A stretch of DNA of 64,000 bases. It comes from Rhodopseudomonas sp. P2A-2r (lineage in GTDB: Bacteria; Pseudomonadota; Alphaproteobacteria; Rhizobiales; Xanthobacteraceae). A model generated the notes under the pieces. It ran no database searches and was not told where the DNA came from. It saw only the letters and a program-made list of their open reading frames with translations. The stretch's first letter is position 1. Each line of letters opens with the position of its first letter. This document shows, one piece after another, positions 1-10,691 of this stretch. The translations under genes and the position numbers were made by a program. The stretch is from positions 806,001-870,000 of the forward strand of contig NZ_CP110389.1 of assembly GCF_026015985.1 (NCBI RefSeq), given 5' to 3'.

Positions 1-2
1 TG

Positions 3-725
3 CATTTGCGCATCAACGAACTCGAAACGGCAATGCTCGTGTTCAAGTCCCATGGCGACAGCAGCAATGTGCTGGCCCATGATGCTTTCCTCGAAGCCGA
101 CAAGGCGCACTGGCTGGTCAACGAGATCAGGCTGTACTGGAAACGTGTGCTGAAGCGGATCGACGTCACATCGCGCACGCTGGTCACGCTGGTCGAGCCC
201 GGCTCCTGTTTCGTCGGTACGCTGGCCGAGCTCGTATTCGCCGCCGATCGCTCCTACATGCTGATCGGGCAGAAGCAGGGCGACAATCGCGCGCCGCCCG
301 CCATCGTGCTAAGTGCGATGAACTTCGGCCCCTATCCCATGAGCCACGGCCTGACACGGCTGCAGTCGCGCTTTCAGGCTGATCCCGAAGATGTTGCCCG
401 CGCCGAAGCCCGGATCGGTGAGCCGCTCGATGCCGAAGCTGCAGAGGAAATGGGACTCGTGACGTTTGCCCTCGACGATATCGATTGGGATGACGAGGTC
501 CGCGTGTTCTTCGAAGAACGCGGCAGCTTTTCGCCGGACAGCCTCACCGGCATGGAAGCCAACCTGCGCTTTGTCGGCCCCGAGACGATGGAATCGAAAA
601 TCTTTTCACGGCTGACCGCCTGGCAGAACTGGATTTTCCAGCGTCCCAATGCCGTCGGCGAAAACGGCGCGCTCGGCCGCTATGGCACCGGGCAGAAGGC
701 ACAATTCGACATGACGCGCGTCTAG
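3..725 (+). CDS. boxC: Benzoyl-CoA-dihydrodiol lyase BoxC, C-terminal part (5' end outside window)
   Basis: The frame is open from base 3 and shows about 240 C-terminal residues ending in TAG at 723-725; the family is about 550 aa long, so the N-terminal half lies upstream of the window. BoxC is a crotonase-superfamily enzyme that opens the ring of the benzoyl-CoA epoxide/dihydrodiol in the cytosol, giving 3,4-dehydroadipyl-CoA semialdehyde and formate. The segment DVTSRTLVTLVEPGSC followed by LVFAADRSYM is the recognisable BoxC signature. boxB starts 86 bp downstream on the same strand and boxA follows, so these three very likely form one operon. Identity is from recalled family similarity plus context. 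Confidence 0.9.
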   Translation, partial: HLRINELETAMLVFKSHGDSSNVLAHDAFLEADKAHWLVNEIRLYWKRVLKRIDVTSRTLVTLVEPGSCFVGTLAELVFAADRSYMLIGQKQGDNRAPPAIVLSAMNFGPYPMSHGLTRLQSRFQADPEDVARAEARIGEPLDAEAAEEMGLVTFALDDIDWDDEVRVFFEERGSFSPDSLTGMEANLRFVGPETMESKIFSRLTAWQNWIFQRPNAVGENGALGRYGTGQKAQFDMTRV

Positions 726-811
726 CGGCGGGCTGCAAGAGCTGCGTCGTCTACAGCCCTTAGTCATCCGTACATCGAGCAATCAACGACACCCCCACGG
801 GAGATCACGCC

Positions 812-2257
812 ATGAACATCATGAACGTCGACTACAGCACCAAGATTCCCAACAATGTGAATCTCACCGAGGATCGGCAGGTACTCAAGGCGCTCGAGGG
901 CTGGCACCCGGGCTATCTCGACTGGTGGAACGACATGGGGCCGGAGGGTTTCCAGGAGTCGCTGGTCTATCTGCGGACGGCTGTATCGGTCGATCCGAAA
1001 GGCTGGGCCAAGTTCGACTACGTCAGGATGCCGGAATATCGCTGGGGCGTGCTGTTGGCGCCGCAGGACACCGAGCGCAAGGTGAACTTCGGCGAACATA
1101 TGGGCGAACCTGCCTGGCAGGAAGTCCCCGGCGAATACCGCGCGATGCTGCGCCGGCTGGTGGTGATCCAGGGCGACACCGAGCCCGCATCGGTCGAGCA
1201 ACAGCGCCATCTGGGGAAAACGGCGCCGTCGCTTTACGACATGCGCAACCTGTTCCAGGTCAATGTCGAGGAAGGCCGTCATTTGTGGGCGATGGTCTAT
1301 CTGTTGCAGAAATATTTTGGCCGCGACGGCCGCGAGGAAGCCGACGACCTGCTGCGTCGCCGTTCGGGCGATGCCGACGCGCCGCGTATGCTCGGGGCCT
1401 TCAACGAGGCGACGCCGGATTGGCTGTCATTCTTCATGTTCACCTTCTTCACCGACCGCGACGGCAAGATGCAGCTCGAAAGCCTGGCCCAGTCCGGCTT
1501 CGATCCGCTATCGCGCACCTGCCGTTTCATGCTGACGGAGGAGGCGCACCACATGTTCGTCGGCGAGACCGGCGTCGGCCGCGTGTTGCAGCGAACCTGC
1601 GAGGCGATGAAGGCGGCAGGAATCGAAGATCCCAACGCTATCGAAAAGGTGCGTGCGCTCGGTGTCATCGATCTGCCCACCATCCAGAAGAAGATCAATC
1701 TGCATTACTCCCTGTCGCTCGACCTGTTCGGTTCCGAAGTGTCAACCAATGCTGCGAATTTCTACAATTCCGGATTGAAGGGGCGGTTTCAGGAAACCAA
1801 GATCGAGGACGATCACCGGCTCACCAACGACATCTATCAGGTCCTCAAGTTTGTCGACGGCGAGATCAAGCTGGTCGATGAGCCGGCTCTCACCGCGCTG
1901 AACATGCGGCTGCGCGATGACTACACGGCCGATTGTGCCAAGGGCGTCGAACGCTGGAACAAGATCATCGAGAAGGCAGGCGTCAATTTCCGTTTCGAAC
2001 TGCCGCACACCGCGTTCCATCGCCAGATAGGCGAATTCCGCAACGTCAATGCGACGCCGACCGGCATCGTTCTGAACGACGGGGACTGGGCGCGGGCGAA
2101 GAGCAATTATCTCCCGTCGACGGAGGACGGTGACTTCATCTCGTCGCTGATGGTGGCGGTCAGCGAACCCGGGAAGTATGCAGATTGGATCTCCGCGCCA
2201 AAGGTCGGCATCGACAACAAGCCTGGTGATTTTGAATACGTCAAAATCGCCGCCTGA
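812..2257 (+). CDS. boxB: Benzoyl-CoA 2,3-epoxidase, oxygenase subunit BoxB
   Basis: 481 aa, the normal length for BoxB, the di-iron monooxygenase component that epoxidises benzoyl-CoA at C2-C3 with electrons from BoxA. Two carboxylate-histidine iron-binding motifs are visible: VNVEEGRHLWAM (ExxH, about residue 151) and LTEEAHHMFVGE (ExxH, about residue 240), in long helical surroundings as expected for a ferritin-like four-helix core. ATG at 812 is preceded by a weak GGGAGA; a second ATG at 821 is possible. It sits between boxC and boxA on the same strand. No frame damage is seen, so the ring-attack step should be functional. Confidence 0.95.
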   Translation: MNIMNVDYSTKIPNNVNLTEDRQVLKALEGWHPGYLDWWNDMGPEGFQESLVYLRTAVSVDPKGWAKFDYVRMPEYRWGVLLAPQDTERKVNFGEHMGEPAWQEVPGEYRAMLRRLVVIQGDTEPASVEQQRHLGKTAPSLYDMRNLFQVNVEEGRHLWAMVYLLQKYFGRDGREEADDLLRRRSGDADAPRMLGAFNEATPDWLSFFMFTFFTDRDGKMQLESLAQSGFDPLSRTCRFMLTEEAHHMFVGETGVGRVLQRTCEAMKAAGIEDPNAIEKVRALGVIDLPTIQKKINLHYSLSLDLFGSEVSTNAANFYNSGLKGRFQETKIEDDHRLTNDIYQVLKFVDGEIKLVDEPALTALNMRLRDDYTADCAKGVERWNKIIEKAGVNFRFELPHTAFHRQIGEFRNVNATPTGIVLNDGDWARAKSNYLPSTEDGDFISSLMVAVSEPGKYADWISAPKVGIDNKPGDFEYVKIAA

Positions 2258-2264
2258 TAACGAG

Positions 2265-2306
2265 CGCCGGACGGTGCGAAGTCACTCGCTTCGCCACCGT
2301 CCGGCG
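2265..2306 (+). promoter_or_regulatory. Long intra-operon hairpin between boxB and boxA
   Basis: CGCCGGACGGTGCGAAG at 2265-2281 can pair with CTTCGCCACCGTCCGGCG at 2289-2306 around a 7-nt loop, with one unpaired base. It begins 8 nt after the boxB stop and ends 24-27 nt before the boxA start. No T-run follows, so a classical terminator is unlikely; an mRNA-stabilising or differential-expression element that lowers BoxA relative to BoxB is more plausible (inference). Confidence 0.6.
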
Positions 2307-2332
2307 TTGCTACAGAACGCCCGAGAAACGTG

Positions 2333-3523
2333 ATGAACGCTCCTTTGAAACAGCACCTGATCGACCCCGAGATCTGCATCAGGTGCAACACCTGCGAAGA
2401 GAGCTGCCCGATCGACGCCGTCACGCATGACGACAACAACTATGTCGTCAATGCCGAAATCTGCAATTATTGCATGGACTGCATTTCGCCGTGTCCGACG
2501 GGCGCGATCGACAACTGGCGCGTCGTCGCTGCGCCGTACTCTCTGGAGGAGCAGCTCTCCTGGAGCGATCTTCCTGTTCAACAGGAGCTCGACAACTCCG
2601 GCGACGGCGGGGCCATCGAGGCGCTGGAGGACGATATTGGAGCTTTGCTCGAAGAGGCCCGCAAGGGCCTCGGCGGCAAGCCGGTCGCGCCGCCATCGGC
2701 GAGCAAGCCTTCCGTCAATCTCTATAACCGCGGCAAGCCGGCGATTGCCACGGTGACGGGCAACTTCCGGCTCACGCACGCCGACGCGGATTCGGATGTG
2801 CGGCACATGATCCTCGATTTCGGCGACCAACCGTTTCCGGTTCTGGAAGGGCAGAGTATCGGCGTCGTCCCGCCGGGCACTGACGCAGAGGGCAGGCCGC
2901 ATCAGGTCCGGCTCTATTCGATCGCCAGTTCGCGCGATGGCGAGAAGCCGAACGCCAATAATCTCGCGCTCACCGTGAAGCGTGAGACCGACGGCGTCTG
3001 CTCGAACTATCTCTGCGATCTGCCGCGTGGCGCCAAGGTGCAGGTGACCGGCCCGTTCGGTGCCACCTTCCTGCTGCCGAACGATCCCGCCGCCAATATC
3101 CTCATGATCTGCACCGGCACGGGATCGGCCCCGTTCCGGGGCTTCACGGAACGGCGACGCCGCGCGATGCCGAGTGCGTCCGGTCGCCTGACGCTGTTTT
3201 TCGGGGCGCGTCGTCCGGAAGAGCTGCCGTATTTTGGCCCCCTGCAGAAGGTTCCTGAGAAGTTGCTCAAGAAACACTTCTGCTATTCGCGCGTGCCTGG
3301 TGAAGCGCGAGTCTATGTGCAGGACCGTATCCGCAGTGAGGCAGCTGCCGTGACCGCGCTTCTGAACGAGACGCAGACGCACATCTACATATGCGGTCTC
3401 AAGGGCATGGAAAGCGGAGTGGAGGAAGCCTTCTCAGACGTCTGCCGGGCGGCTTCCATCGACTGGAGCACGCTGAAAGCGGGTATGCGGGCGAGCGGAC
3501 GTTACCACGTCGAGACGTATTAG
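2333..3523 (+). CDS. boxA: Benzoyl-CoA 2,3-epoxidase, NADPH reductase subunit BoxA
   Basis: About 396 aa. Two [4Fe-4S] ferredoxin motifs sit at the N-terminus: [12 protein letters not shown] (about residues 16-27) and [12 protein letters not shown] (about 45-56). A ferredoxin-NADP reductase module follows, with RLYSIAS for FAD binding, the CSNYLCDL / GPFGATF region, [13 protein letters not shown] for NADPH, and a C-terminal Y as in plant-type FNRs. BoxA passes electrons from NADPH to BoxB. A GTG at 2330 immediately precedes the ATG at 2333, so either could be used. The gene is separated from boxB by a strong hairpin. Confidence 0.94.
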   Translation: MNAPLKQHLIDPEICIRCNTCEESCPIDAVTHDDNNYVVNAEICNYCMDCISPCPTGAIDNWRVVAAPYSLEEQLSWSDLPVQQELDNSGDGGAIEALEDDIGALLEEARKGLGGKPVAPPSASKPSVNLYNRGKPAIATVTGNFRLTHADADSDVRHMILDFGDQPFPVLEGQSIGVVPPGTDAEGRPHQVRLYSIASSRDGEKPNANNLALTVKRETDGVCSNYLCDLPRGAKVQVTGPFGATFLLPNDPAANILMICTGTGSAPFRGFTERRRRAMPSASGRLTLFFGARRPEELPYFGPLQKVPEKLLKKHFCYSRVPGEARVYVQDRIRSEAAAVTALLNETQTHIYICGLKGMESGVEEAFSDVCRAASIDWSTLKAGMRASGRYHVETY

Positions 3524-3564
3524 GGCGTCCCGGAAGATGTCGGCTTGTCCTGCGCCTCGCCCGG

Positions 3565-4443
3565 TTAGAGGCTCCTGGTCGTGCTGCGAGCAATAGCCAT
3601 GAAAGCGCGGGCGGCGGCGGTCTGGTAGCGGTGAGCATCCCATACAAGCGCTCCGGAACGGCGGATCCACGGCGGGCCGATCGGGATCATCGCGAGGTCT
3701 TTCCGGGCATTCAGGCTTCGATCCGCCAGGACGGTCGGCAAGCCCCGGATTTTGCCAGTTCGATCAACGCCTCGACCGAATCCATCTCGACACGGACATC
3801 GAGCTTTATATCTGGGGCGAGCAGAATCGTCGAGAATGCGCCGCGTGGCGAATGCCGTTGTCAGCAGCGCCAGCGGACGGCGCGCCAACGCTACCAGCGA
3901 AATGGATTGCTGCGGCGGGCGGTTCTGCGATTTCGCGAGAACGAGAACCAGCCGCTCCTCGAACAATCGATCGGCGCCCAGTTCGGGGTGCTGTGGCGGA
4001 TCGAAGGCGATCCCGAGGTCGAGGTGCCCGGACAGAATGCGCTGCTCGATGCTGCGCGCGTTGTTGGCCTCGACGCTCAGGCGAACGTTGGGACACTGTT
4101 CGCTGAAGCGGCTGATGATGGTCGGCAGGAAGGCGGTGCTGTAGGTGTGGATGACACCGACGCGAAGGGTGCCGCTCATGCCGCCTTCCAGTTCGGCAAT
4201 CGCGGTGCGGGCGGCCTCGGTCTGCACCATCAGGCGCTGGGCATGTTCACGGAGCGCAACGCCCGTCGCGGTCAGTTGCATGCCGTTGGGTGTTCGATCG
4301 AAAAGAACGGTATGCAGTTCCTGCTCGAGGGCGCGAATCTGCTGTGACAGGGTCGGTTGGGATACGCCCAGAACCTCCGCAGCCTTCGCCATGCGCCCGT
4401 GCGCGGCAATCGCCAGAAAATAGCCGAGGCGGCGCGGGTCCAT
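3565..4443 (-). CDS. LysR-family regulator with a scrambled 25-residue segment
   Basis: 292 aa as read. The N-terminal winged HTH is clear (MDPRRLGYFLAIAAHGRMAK, then VLGVSQPTLSQQIRALE), followed by a substrate-binding domain. Between about 3746 and 3814 the encoded residues are anomalous, while the neighbouring frame reads DIKLDVRVEMDSVEALIELA, a normal LysR effector-domain stretch. The frame would be restored by removing one base from the G4 run at 3814-3817 and adding one to the C4 run at 3743-3746, so two compensating single-base changes are present. The gene is divergent from the Bug-type binding-protein gene at 4581, its probable target, with an inverted repeat in the shared promoter region. 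Confidence 0.85.
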   Translation of the reverse strand: MDPRRLGYFLAIAAHGRMAKAAEVLGVSQPTLSQQIRALEQELHTVLFDRTPNGMQLTATGVALREHAQRLMVQTEAARTAIAELEGGMSGTLRVGVIHTYSTAFLPTIISRFSEQCPNVRLSVEANNARSIEQRILSGHLDLGIAFDPPQHPELGADRLFEERLVLVLAKSQNRPPQQSISLVALARRPLALLTTAFATRRILDDSARPRYKARCPCRDGFGRGVDRTGKIRGLPTVLADRSLNARKDLAMIPIGPPWIRRSGALVWDAHRYQTAAARAFMAIARSTTRSL

Positions 4444-4458
4444 GCCGATTACATCTTC

Positions 4459-4473
4459 CTATCGCATTGATAG
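4459..4473. promoter_or_regulatory. Candidate LysR operator CTATC-N5-GATAG
   Basis: A perfect 5-bp inverted repeat with a 5-nt spacer that also contains the T-N11-A core typical of LysR-type boxes. It lies 16 bp in front of the divergent LysR start (4443) and about 110 bp upstream of the binding-protein gene at 4581. The position suits autoregulation and activation of the neighbour. Unproven. Confidence 0.5.
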
Positions 4474-4580
4474 CTTTTCTTCTATTGGCCTATGACGCCC
4501 CCCATGCCACTGTTTGTCAACATTGGATTTGGTGCGGCGTCTGCTTTGCCATCCTCGAGCAAAATCGAACGGGAGGCTTC

Positions 4581-5579
4581 ATGCAGTCACGACGGACCTT
4601 TTTGGATCGTGCCGCCATTGTGCTGGCGGCGGTCGGTTGTGTCGCGATCGGTGCAACCGGCGCAGCCGCGCAGCAATATCCCACCAAGCCGATCCAGTTG
4701 ATCGTCCCCTTTGCGGCCGGGGGCGCCGCTGACATCATCGGACGGACGATTGCCGAGAAGTTGGGCCAGATCTACGGCCAGCAGGTCATTGTCGATAACA
4801 GGGCGGGGGCAGGGTCGAACATCGGCATCAACGCCGCCGCCAAGAGCCCGCCGGACGGCTACACGCTGGTGCTGGCGTCGATCGCCGTGGCGGTCAATCC
4901 CTGGCTGTTCAAGTCGATGCCGTACGATCCCGCGAAAGACCTGACGCCGCTGACCCTGGCGCTGGAGACACCGAATGTGGTGCTGGTGCCGGCCTCCTCG
5001 TCGATCAAGAACATCAAGGACCTGATCGCCTTCGCAAAGGAGAGGGCAAAGACGGGTGGCGCGACCTATGGCTCCGCGGGCATCGGATCCTCTCTGCATC
5101 TGGCCGCCGAAATGTTCCGGCAACAGGCCAATGTCGAGCTGACCCATGTGCCCTATCGCGGTTCGTCGCCGGCCCTGACCGACTTGATGTCCGGGCGGAT
5201 CGACCTGATGTTCGACAATGCCTCGACGGCGCTTCCGCAGGTGCAGGGCGGCAGCGTCCGCGCTATCGCCGTGACCACCAAGGAGCGCATTGCGGCGTTG
5301 CCGGACGTGCCGACGATCGCCGAATCCGGCGTGCCGGGCTTCGAGCTTGCCAACTGGTGGGCCATTTTCGGTCCGGGCCATATGCCCCCGGAACTGGCGG
5401 AGCGCGTCAGCGCGGATATCCGCAAGATCCTCGCCGACCCGGATGTGCAGAAGCGCTTCGCGGACGTCAGCGGTCGCGTGATCGCGTCGACGCCGCAGGA
5501 GCTGGCCGCACACCTGGCGAAGGAGAGCGCCAAGTGGAAGCAGGTGGTCGATGCCGCCGGGATCCGCGGCAGCCAGTAA
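4581..5579 (+). CDS. Tripartite tricarboxylate transporter (Bug/TctC family) periplasmic binding protein
   Basis: 332 aa. Start chosen at ATG 4581 because GGGAGG lies at 4571-4576 and a signal peptide follows directly (MQSRRTFLDRAA ... GATGAAAQ, Ala-x-Ala cleavage near residue 30). The mature start YPTKPIQLIVPFAAGGAADI is the Bug-family hallmark, followed by VDNRAGAGSNIG and DGYTL. Bug proteins bind carboxylates in the periplasm. No TctA/TctB membrane subunits are nearby, as is common for these often orphan receptors. Setting next to box genes suggests an aromatic acid or ring-cleavage product as ligand (inference). Divergent from the LysR gene. Confidence 0.9.
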   Translation: MQSRRTFLDRAAIVLAAVGCVAIGATGAAAQQYPTKPIQLIVPFAAGGAADIIGRTIAEKLGQIYGQQVIVDNRAGAGSNIGINAAAKSPPDGYTLVLASIAVAVNPWLFKSMPYDPAKDLTPLTLALETPNVVLVPASSSIKNIKDLIAFAKERAKTGGATYGSAGIGSSLHLAAEMFRQQANVELTHVPYRGSSPALTDLMSGRIDLMFDNASTALPQVQGGSVRAIAVTTKERIAALPDVPTIAESGVPGFELANWWAIFGPGHMPPELAERVSADIRKILADPDVQKRFADVSGRVIASTPQELAAHLAKESAKWKQVVDAAGIRGSQ

Positions 5580-5660
5580 CGGCAACGTCTCCCACCACAC
5601 GATCGATCACTCAGAAATATCAAGCGAGCGCCAGTCGCGTGAGCGCTCATGGAGAACGAT

Positions 5661-6866
5661 GTGAAGAAGTTGCTTTCAGGTTTCATGGCATCCGTGGTGC
5701 TGTTCGCGGCATCGACCGCATCGGCGCAGGAAACCAAGCCGCTCAAGCTCGGCGCAGTGCTCGACATGTCCGGCCTGTTCGCCGACATTACGGGGCCGGG
5801 CAGCGAAGCTGCTGCCAAGATGGCTGTCGAGGATTTCGGTGGCGAAGTGCTCGGCCGCAAGGTCCAGATCGTCGTCGCCGACCATCTCAACAAATCGGAC
5901 CTTGCCGCCAACTTCACCCGGGAAATGATCGACAACCAGGGCGTCGAGGCGATCGTCGACGTGGCGGGCTCGGCCACGGCACTGGCCGCGGCCGAAATGG
6001 CCAAGGCGCGCGGCAAGATCATCATGTTCAACGGTCCGGGCGCCGTCCGGCTGACCAACGAGGCCTGCGGTCCGTACATGGTCCACTACACCTACGACAC
6101 CTACGCGCTGGCCAGCGTCACCGGTCTCGCCACGGTGAAGCGCGGGTTGAACAGCTGGTTCTTCCTGACGGCGGACTATGCGTTCGGCCAGGAGCTGGAG
6201 CGCGACACTTCAAACATCGTCATCAAGGCCGGTGGCAAGGTGCTCGGCAGCGTCAGGCATCCGATCAACACCTCGGACTTCTCCTCGTTCCTGTTGCAGG
6301 CGCAGAGTTCGAAGGCCAACGTGATCGGTCTCGCCAATGCCGGCGGCGACACCATCAATGCCATCAAGCAGGCGGCTGAGTTCGGCCTGACGCAGTCCGG
6401 TCAGAAGATGTCGCCGCTGCTGGCGTTCATTTCGGACATCGACAGCGTCGGGCTTGAAACCGCGCAGGGCCTGTTGCTTGCCGAAGCGTTCTATTGGGAC
6501 CTCAACGACGAAACGCGCGCCTTTTCCAAGCGGTTCATGGAGCGCACCAAGCGCGCGCCAACGTCCGCGCAGGCAGGCGTCTACTCGTCGGTGACGACCT
6601 ATCTCAACGCCGTCAAGAAGGCCGGCACCGTCGAGTCGTCCGCCGTGATGAAGGTCATGAAGGAAACCCCGATCAACGACATGTTCGCCAAGAACGGTCG
6701 GATCCGCGAAGATGGCCGCATGGTGCACGACATGTACCTGTTCGAGGTGAAGAAGCCCGCCGAATCGAAGGCGCGCTGGGATGACTACAAGCTGCTCGCG
6801 ACCGTCTCCGGCGACGACGCGTTCCAGCCGCTCGCAGCTTCGCGCTGCCCGCTGATCAAGAAGTAG
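5661..6866 (+). CDS. ABC-type branched-chain/aromatic compound periplasmic binding protein (type I fold)
   Basis: 401 aa from GTG 5661, which I prefer to ATG 5649: GGAG at 5651-5654 is 6 nt upstream and the product then begins with a clean signal peptide (KKLLSGFMASVVLFA ... ASAQ). The mature part has LKLGAVLDMSGLFADITGPG and later VDVAGSATALA and FNGPGAVRLTNEACGPYMVH, typical of LivK-like receptors in aromatic-degradation clusters. No permease or ATPase genes accompany it, so it must use a transporter encoded elsewhere or act alone. It lies 69 bp after the Bug gene (to ATG 5649) and 79 bp before the cycloisomerase, same strand. Confidence 0.87.
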   Translation: MKKLLSGFMASVVLFAASTASAQETKPLKLGAVLDMSGLFADITGPGSEAAAKMAVEDFGGEVLGRKVQIVVADHLNKSDLAANFTREMIDNQGVEAIVDVAGSATALAAAEMAKARGKIIMFNGPGAVRLTNEACGPYMVHYTYDTYALASVTGLATVKRGLNSWFFLTADYAFGQELERDTSNIVIKAGGKVLGSVRHPINTSDFSSFLLQAQSSKANVIGLANAGGDTINAIKQAAEFGLTQSGQKMSPLLAFISDIDSVGLETAQGLLLAEAFYWDLNDETRAFSKRFMERTKRAPTSAQAGVYSSVTTYLNAVKKAGTVESSAVMKVMKETPINDMFAKNGRIREDGRMVHDMYLFEVKKPAESKARWDDYKLLATVSGDDAFQPLAASRCPLIKK

Positions 6867-6945
6867 TCCGTGAAATGGCGGATCGCCGGCGATAGGGCCG
6901 CGATCCACTTCGAGAGCAGCCCAGCATAGCAGGAAGATGCCGATC

Positions 6946-8115
6946 ATGAGCACCCCCGTGGCCATTCGCGTCGAGGCGGTTGAAACCATCCTGGTCGACG
7001 TGCCGACGATCCGTCCGCATCGCCTGTCGATGCATACGATGAACAGCCAGACTCTCGTTCTCGTGATGATCCGGTGTTCGGACGGCACGGTGGGGATCGG
7101 CGAGGGTACCACCATCGGTGGCCTCAGCTACGGCGAGGAGAGCCCCGAAGGCATCAAGCTGACGGTGGGCACATACATCGCATCCGCGATCATCGGTCAG
7201 GACGCGTCGCGCGTCGCCGTGCTGATGAACGAGGTGAAGCGGCGCGTCAAAGGCAATCGTTTCGCCAAATGTGCGGTGGAGACGGCATTGCTCGATGCGC
7301 TCGGCAAGCGACTCGGCCTGCCGGTGTCGGAGCTGCTCGGGGGACGGCAGCACGACACCTTGCCTGTGGCCTGGACGCTGGCCAGCGGCGACACCGGGCG
7401 CGATATCGAGGAGGCCGAGCAGATGCTCGCCGCGCGCCGGCACAACATTTTCAAGCTGAAGATCGGCCTGCGCTCCGTCGACGATGACGTGGCGCACGTC
7501 GCGGCCATCAAGAAGGCGCTGGGCGACCGCGCGAGCGTGCGGGTCGACGTCAACCAGGCGTGGAGCGAGCCGGACGCGCGGCGCGGCATTCCGGCGCTGG
7601 AAGCGGCCGGCGTGGACCTCATCGAGCAGCCGCTGTCGCGCGACAATCGCGGCGCCCAGTCCCGCCTCAGCGGTCGGTTCGCCGTGCCGATCATGGCCGA
7701 CGAGGCCTTGCACGGCACCACCGACGCTTTCGATATTGCCGCGCGCGGGGCGGCCGACGTCTTTGCGCTTAAGATCAACCAGGCCGGAGGTCTCTACGAC
7801 GCGGTGAAGATGGCGGCGATCGCCGAGGCCGCGGGCATCGGCCTGTACGGCGGCACCATGCTTGAGGGCGGCGTCGGTACTGCAGCGTCAGCGCAGGCGT
7901 TTTGCGTGCTGCCGAAACTGGCATGGGGGACCGAGCTGTTCGGTCCGCTGCTCCTGACCGAGGAGATTCTCGCGACGCCGCTGCGTTACGGCGACTTCGT
8001 GTTGCAGGTGCCGACGGGCCCCGGCATCGGCGTCGAACTGGACATGGACCGGGTCGCCTTCTTCCGCCGCGATGGCTACACGCCGCGCATTCATCCTTCC
8101 CGCTCAACGGCATGA
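6946..8115 (+). CDS. catB: Muconate cycloisomerase (enolase superfamily, MLE subgroup)
   Basis: 389 aa from ATG 6946, chosen because AGGAAG ends 9 nt upstream; ATG 6937 is in frame but sits directly on that RBS. The catalytic set of the MLE subgroup is visible: FKLKIG (KxK general base), VDVNQAW (metal Asp), LIEQPL (metal Glu), MADEAL (metal Asp) and FALKINQAGG (second Lys). The enzyme converts cis,cis-muconate to muconolactone in the catechol branch of the beta-ketoadipate pathway. catA and catC are not in the window, so it either serves a dispersed cat pathway or acts on a related diacid. Last gene of the aromatic block. Confidence 0.85.
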   Translation: MSTPVAIRVEAVETILVDVPTIRPHRLSMHTMNSQTLVLVMIRCSDGTVGIGEGTTIGGLSYGEESPEGIKLTVGTYIASAIIGQDASRVAVLMNEVKRRVKGNRFAKCAVETALLDALGKRLGLPVSELLGGRQHDTLPVAWTLASGDTGRDIEEAEQMLAARRHNIFKLKIGLRSVDDDVAHVAAIKKALGDRASVRVDVNQAWSEPDARRGIPALEAAGVDLIEQPLSRDNRGAQSRLSGRFAVPIMADEALHGTTDAFDIAARGAADVFALKINQAGGLYDAVKMAAIAEAAGIGLYGGTMLEGGVGTAASAQAFCVLPKLAWGTELFGPLLLTEEILATPLRYGDFVLQVPTGPGIGVELDMDRVAFFRRDGYTPRIHPSRSTA

Positions 8116-8299
8116 GTTTGAGGCGCGTAAGGAATATTTGAACAGCGCGCCCGGTGCTTCTCGCAAGTTGCGGAATACAGGCCGAGCGCTATAGACCCCG
8201 TGACTCGCTGCGTTTGCATCGCGTGTCAGATTGAGCAATTGCGCGTCTTACGTTGCCCGTTTGCGAACAGGCTCCCGGAGCCCACAAGATATTGCCCGG

Positions 8300-9430
8300 T
8301 TAGCCCGGCGCGGCGCCGATCACGAGATCGTCGCGATGGATCATCTCGGCGCGGCCGCTGATGCCTAGGATGATCGCCACGTCGGGCGACGAGTGCCCCT
8401 TGATCCGGTCGGCATTGTCGGCGTCGTAGGCGACCAGGCCGCGGCCGATCTCGCCGCCGTCAGGGCCGCGCACCACCACGGCGTCGCCGCGGGAGAACTG
8501 GCCGTCGACCCGGATCACGCCGGCCGGCAGCAGGCTCTTGCCGGCGCGCAGGGCTTTGACGGCGCCGGCGTCGATGGTCAACGTGCCCTTCGGCTCCAGC
8601 GAGCCCGCGATCCAGCGCTTTCGCGCGGTGACAGGATTCGCGGGGCTCAGGAACCAGGTGCAGAGGCCGCCATCGGCGATCTTCTGCAAGGGATGTTCGA
8701 CCTTACCGGAGGCGATCACCATGTGGGTGCCTGCAGTGGTGGCGATTTTGGCCGCCTCGATCTTGGTGTACATGCCGCCGCGCGACAGTTCGGATTCGGC
8801 CGCGCCGGCCATCGCCTCGATCTCGGCGGTGACGGACTCGACGACGGGAATCAGCTTCGCATCGGGGTTGGCGCCGGGCGGCGCGGTGTAGAGGCCGTCG
8901 ATATCCGACAGCAGCACCAGCAGATCGGCGGATGCCATGGTGGCAACGCGGGCGGCGAGGCGGTCATTGTCGCCGTAGCGGATTTCGTTGGTAGCGACGG
9001 TGTCGTTCTCGTTGATGACAGGCACCGCGCGCCATTCCAGCAGCTTGGCGATGGTCGAGCGTGCATTGAGATAGCGGCGGCGCTCCTCGGTGTCCTGCAG
9101 GGTCACCAGGATCTGGCCGGCGCCGATGCCGTGATGGCCCAGCACCTCCGACCAGATTCGTGCCAGTGCGATCTGGCCGACAGCGGCGGCGGCCTGGCTC
9201 TCTTCCAGTTTCAGCGCGCCGCGCGGCAGTTTGAGCTTGCTGCGGCCTAACGCGATCGAGCCAGAGGAGACCACGAGGACGTCGCGGCCATCGGCATGAA
9301 GCCTGGCGATATCGGCGGCCAGCGCCGTCAGCCACGCCGCCTTCACCTCGCCTTTGCCTGAATCGATCAGCAGCGACGAGCCGACCTTGATGACGATGCG
9401 GCGGAAGTTTTTCAGTTCAGGAAGCGACAT
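8300..9430 (-). CDS. proB: Glutamate 5-kinase with C-terminal PUA domain
   Basis: 376 aa. First step of proline synthesis, phosphorylating L-glutamate to gamma-glutamyl phosphate. Amino-acid-kinase fold: [12 protein letters not shown] at the N-terminus, [10 protein letters not shown], then [12 protein letters not shown] and [11 protein letters not shown], and SDIDGLY. The last 100 residues form a PUA domain ([20 protein letters not shown]). It starts 44 bp after the obgE stop on the same strand, the usual alphaproteobacterial obgE-proB order. In the 184 bp between its stop and the plus-strand cycloisomerase gene I see no gene. Confidence 0.97.
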   Translation of the reverse strand: MSLPELKNFRRIVIKVGSSLLIDSGKGEVKAAWLTALAADIARLHADGRDVLVVSSGSIALGRSKLKLPRGALKLEESQAAAAVGQIALARIWSEVLGHHGIGAGQILVTLQDTEERRRYLNARSTIAKLLEWRAVPVINENDTVATNEIRYGDNDRLAARVATMASADLLVLLSDIDGLYTAPPGANPDAKLIPVVESVTAEIEAMAGAAESELSRGGMYTKIEAAKIATTAGTHMVIASGKVEHPLQKIADGGLCTWFLSPANPVTARKRWIAGSLEPKGTLTIDAGAVKALRAGKSLLPAGVIRVDGQFSRGDAVVVRGPDGGEIGRGLVAYDADNADRIKGHSSPDVAIILGISGRAEMIHRDDLVIGAAPG

Positions 9431-9474
9431 ATCGGAGCTTTGGCGAAAAGGAAGCGATCAGGCGGCGACGCGGC

Positions 9475-10644
<1,170 letters not shown>

Positions 10645-10691
10645 TTAACCAAGCCGCTCATCCCGGGCGTTCTGTACAGGCTCATCTAGGC

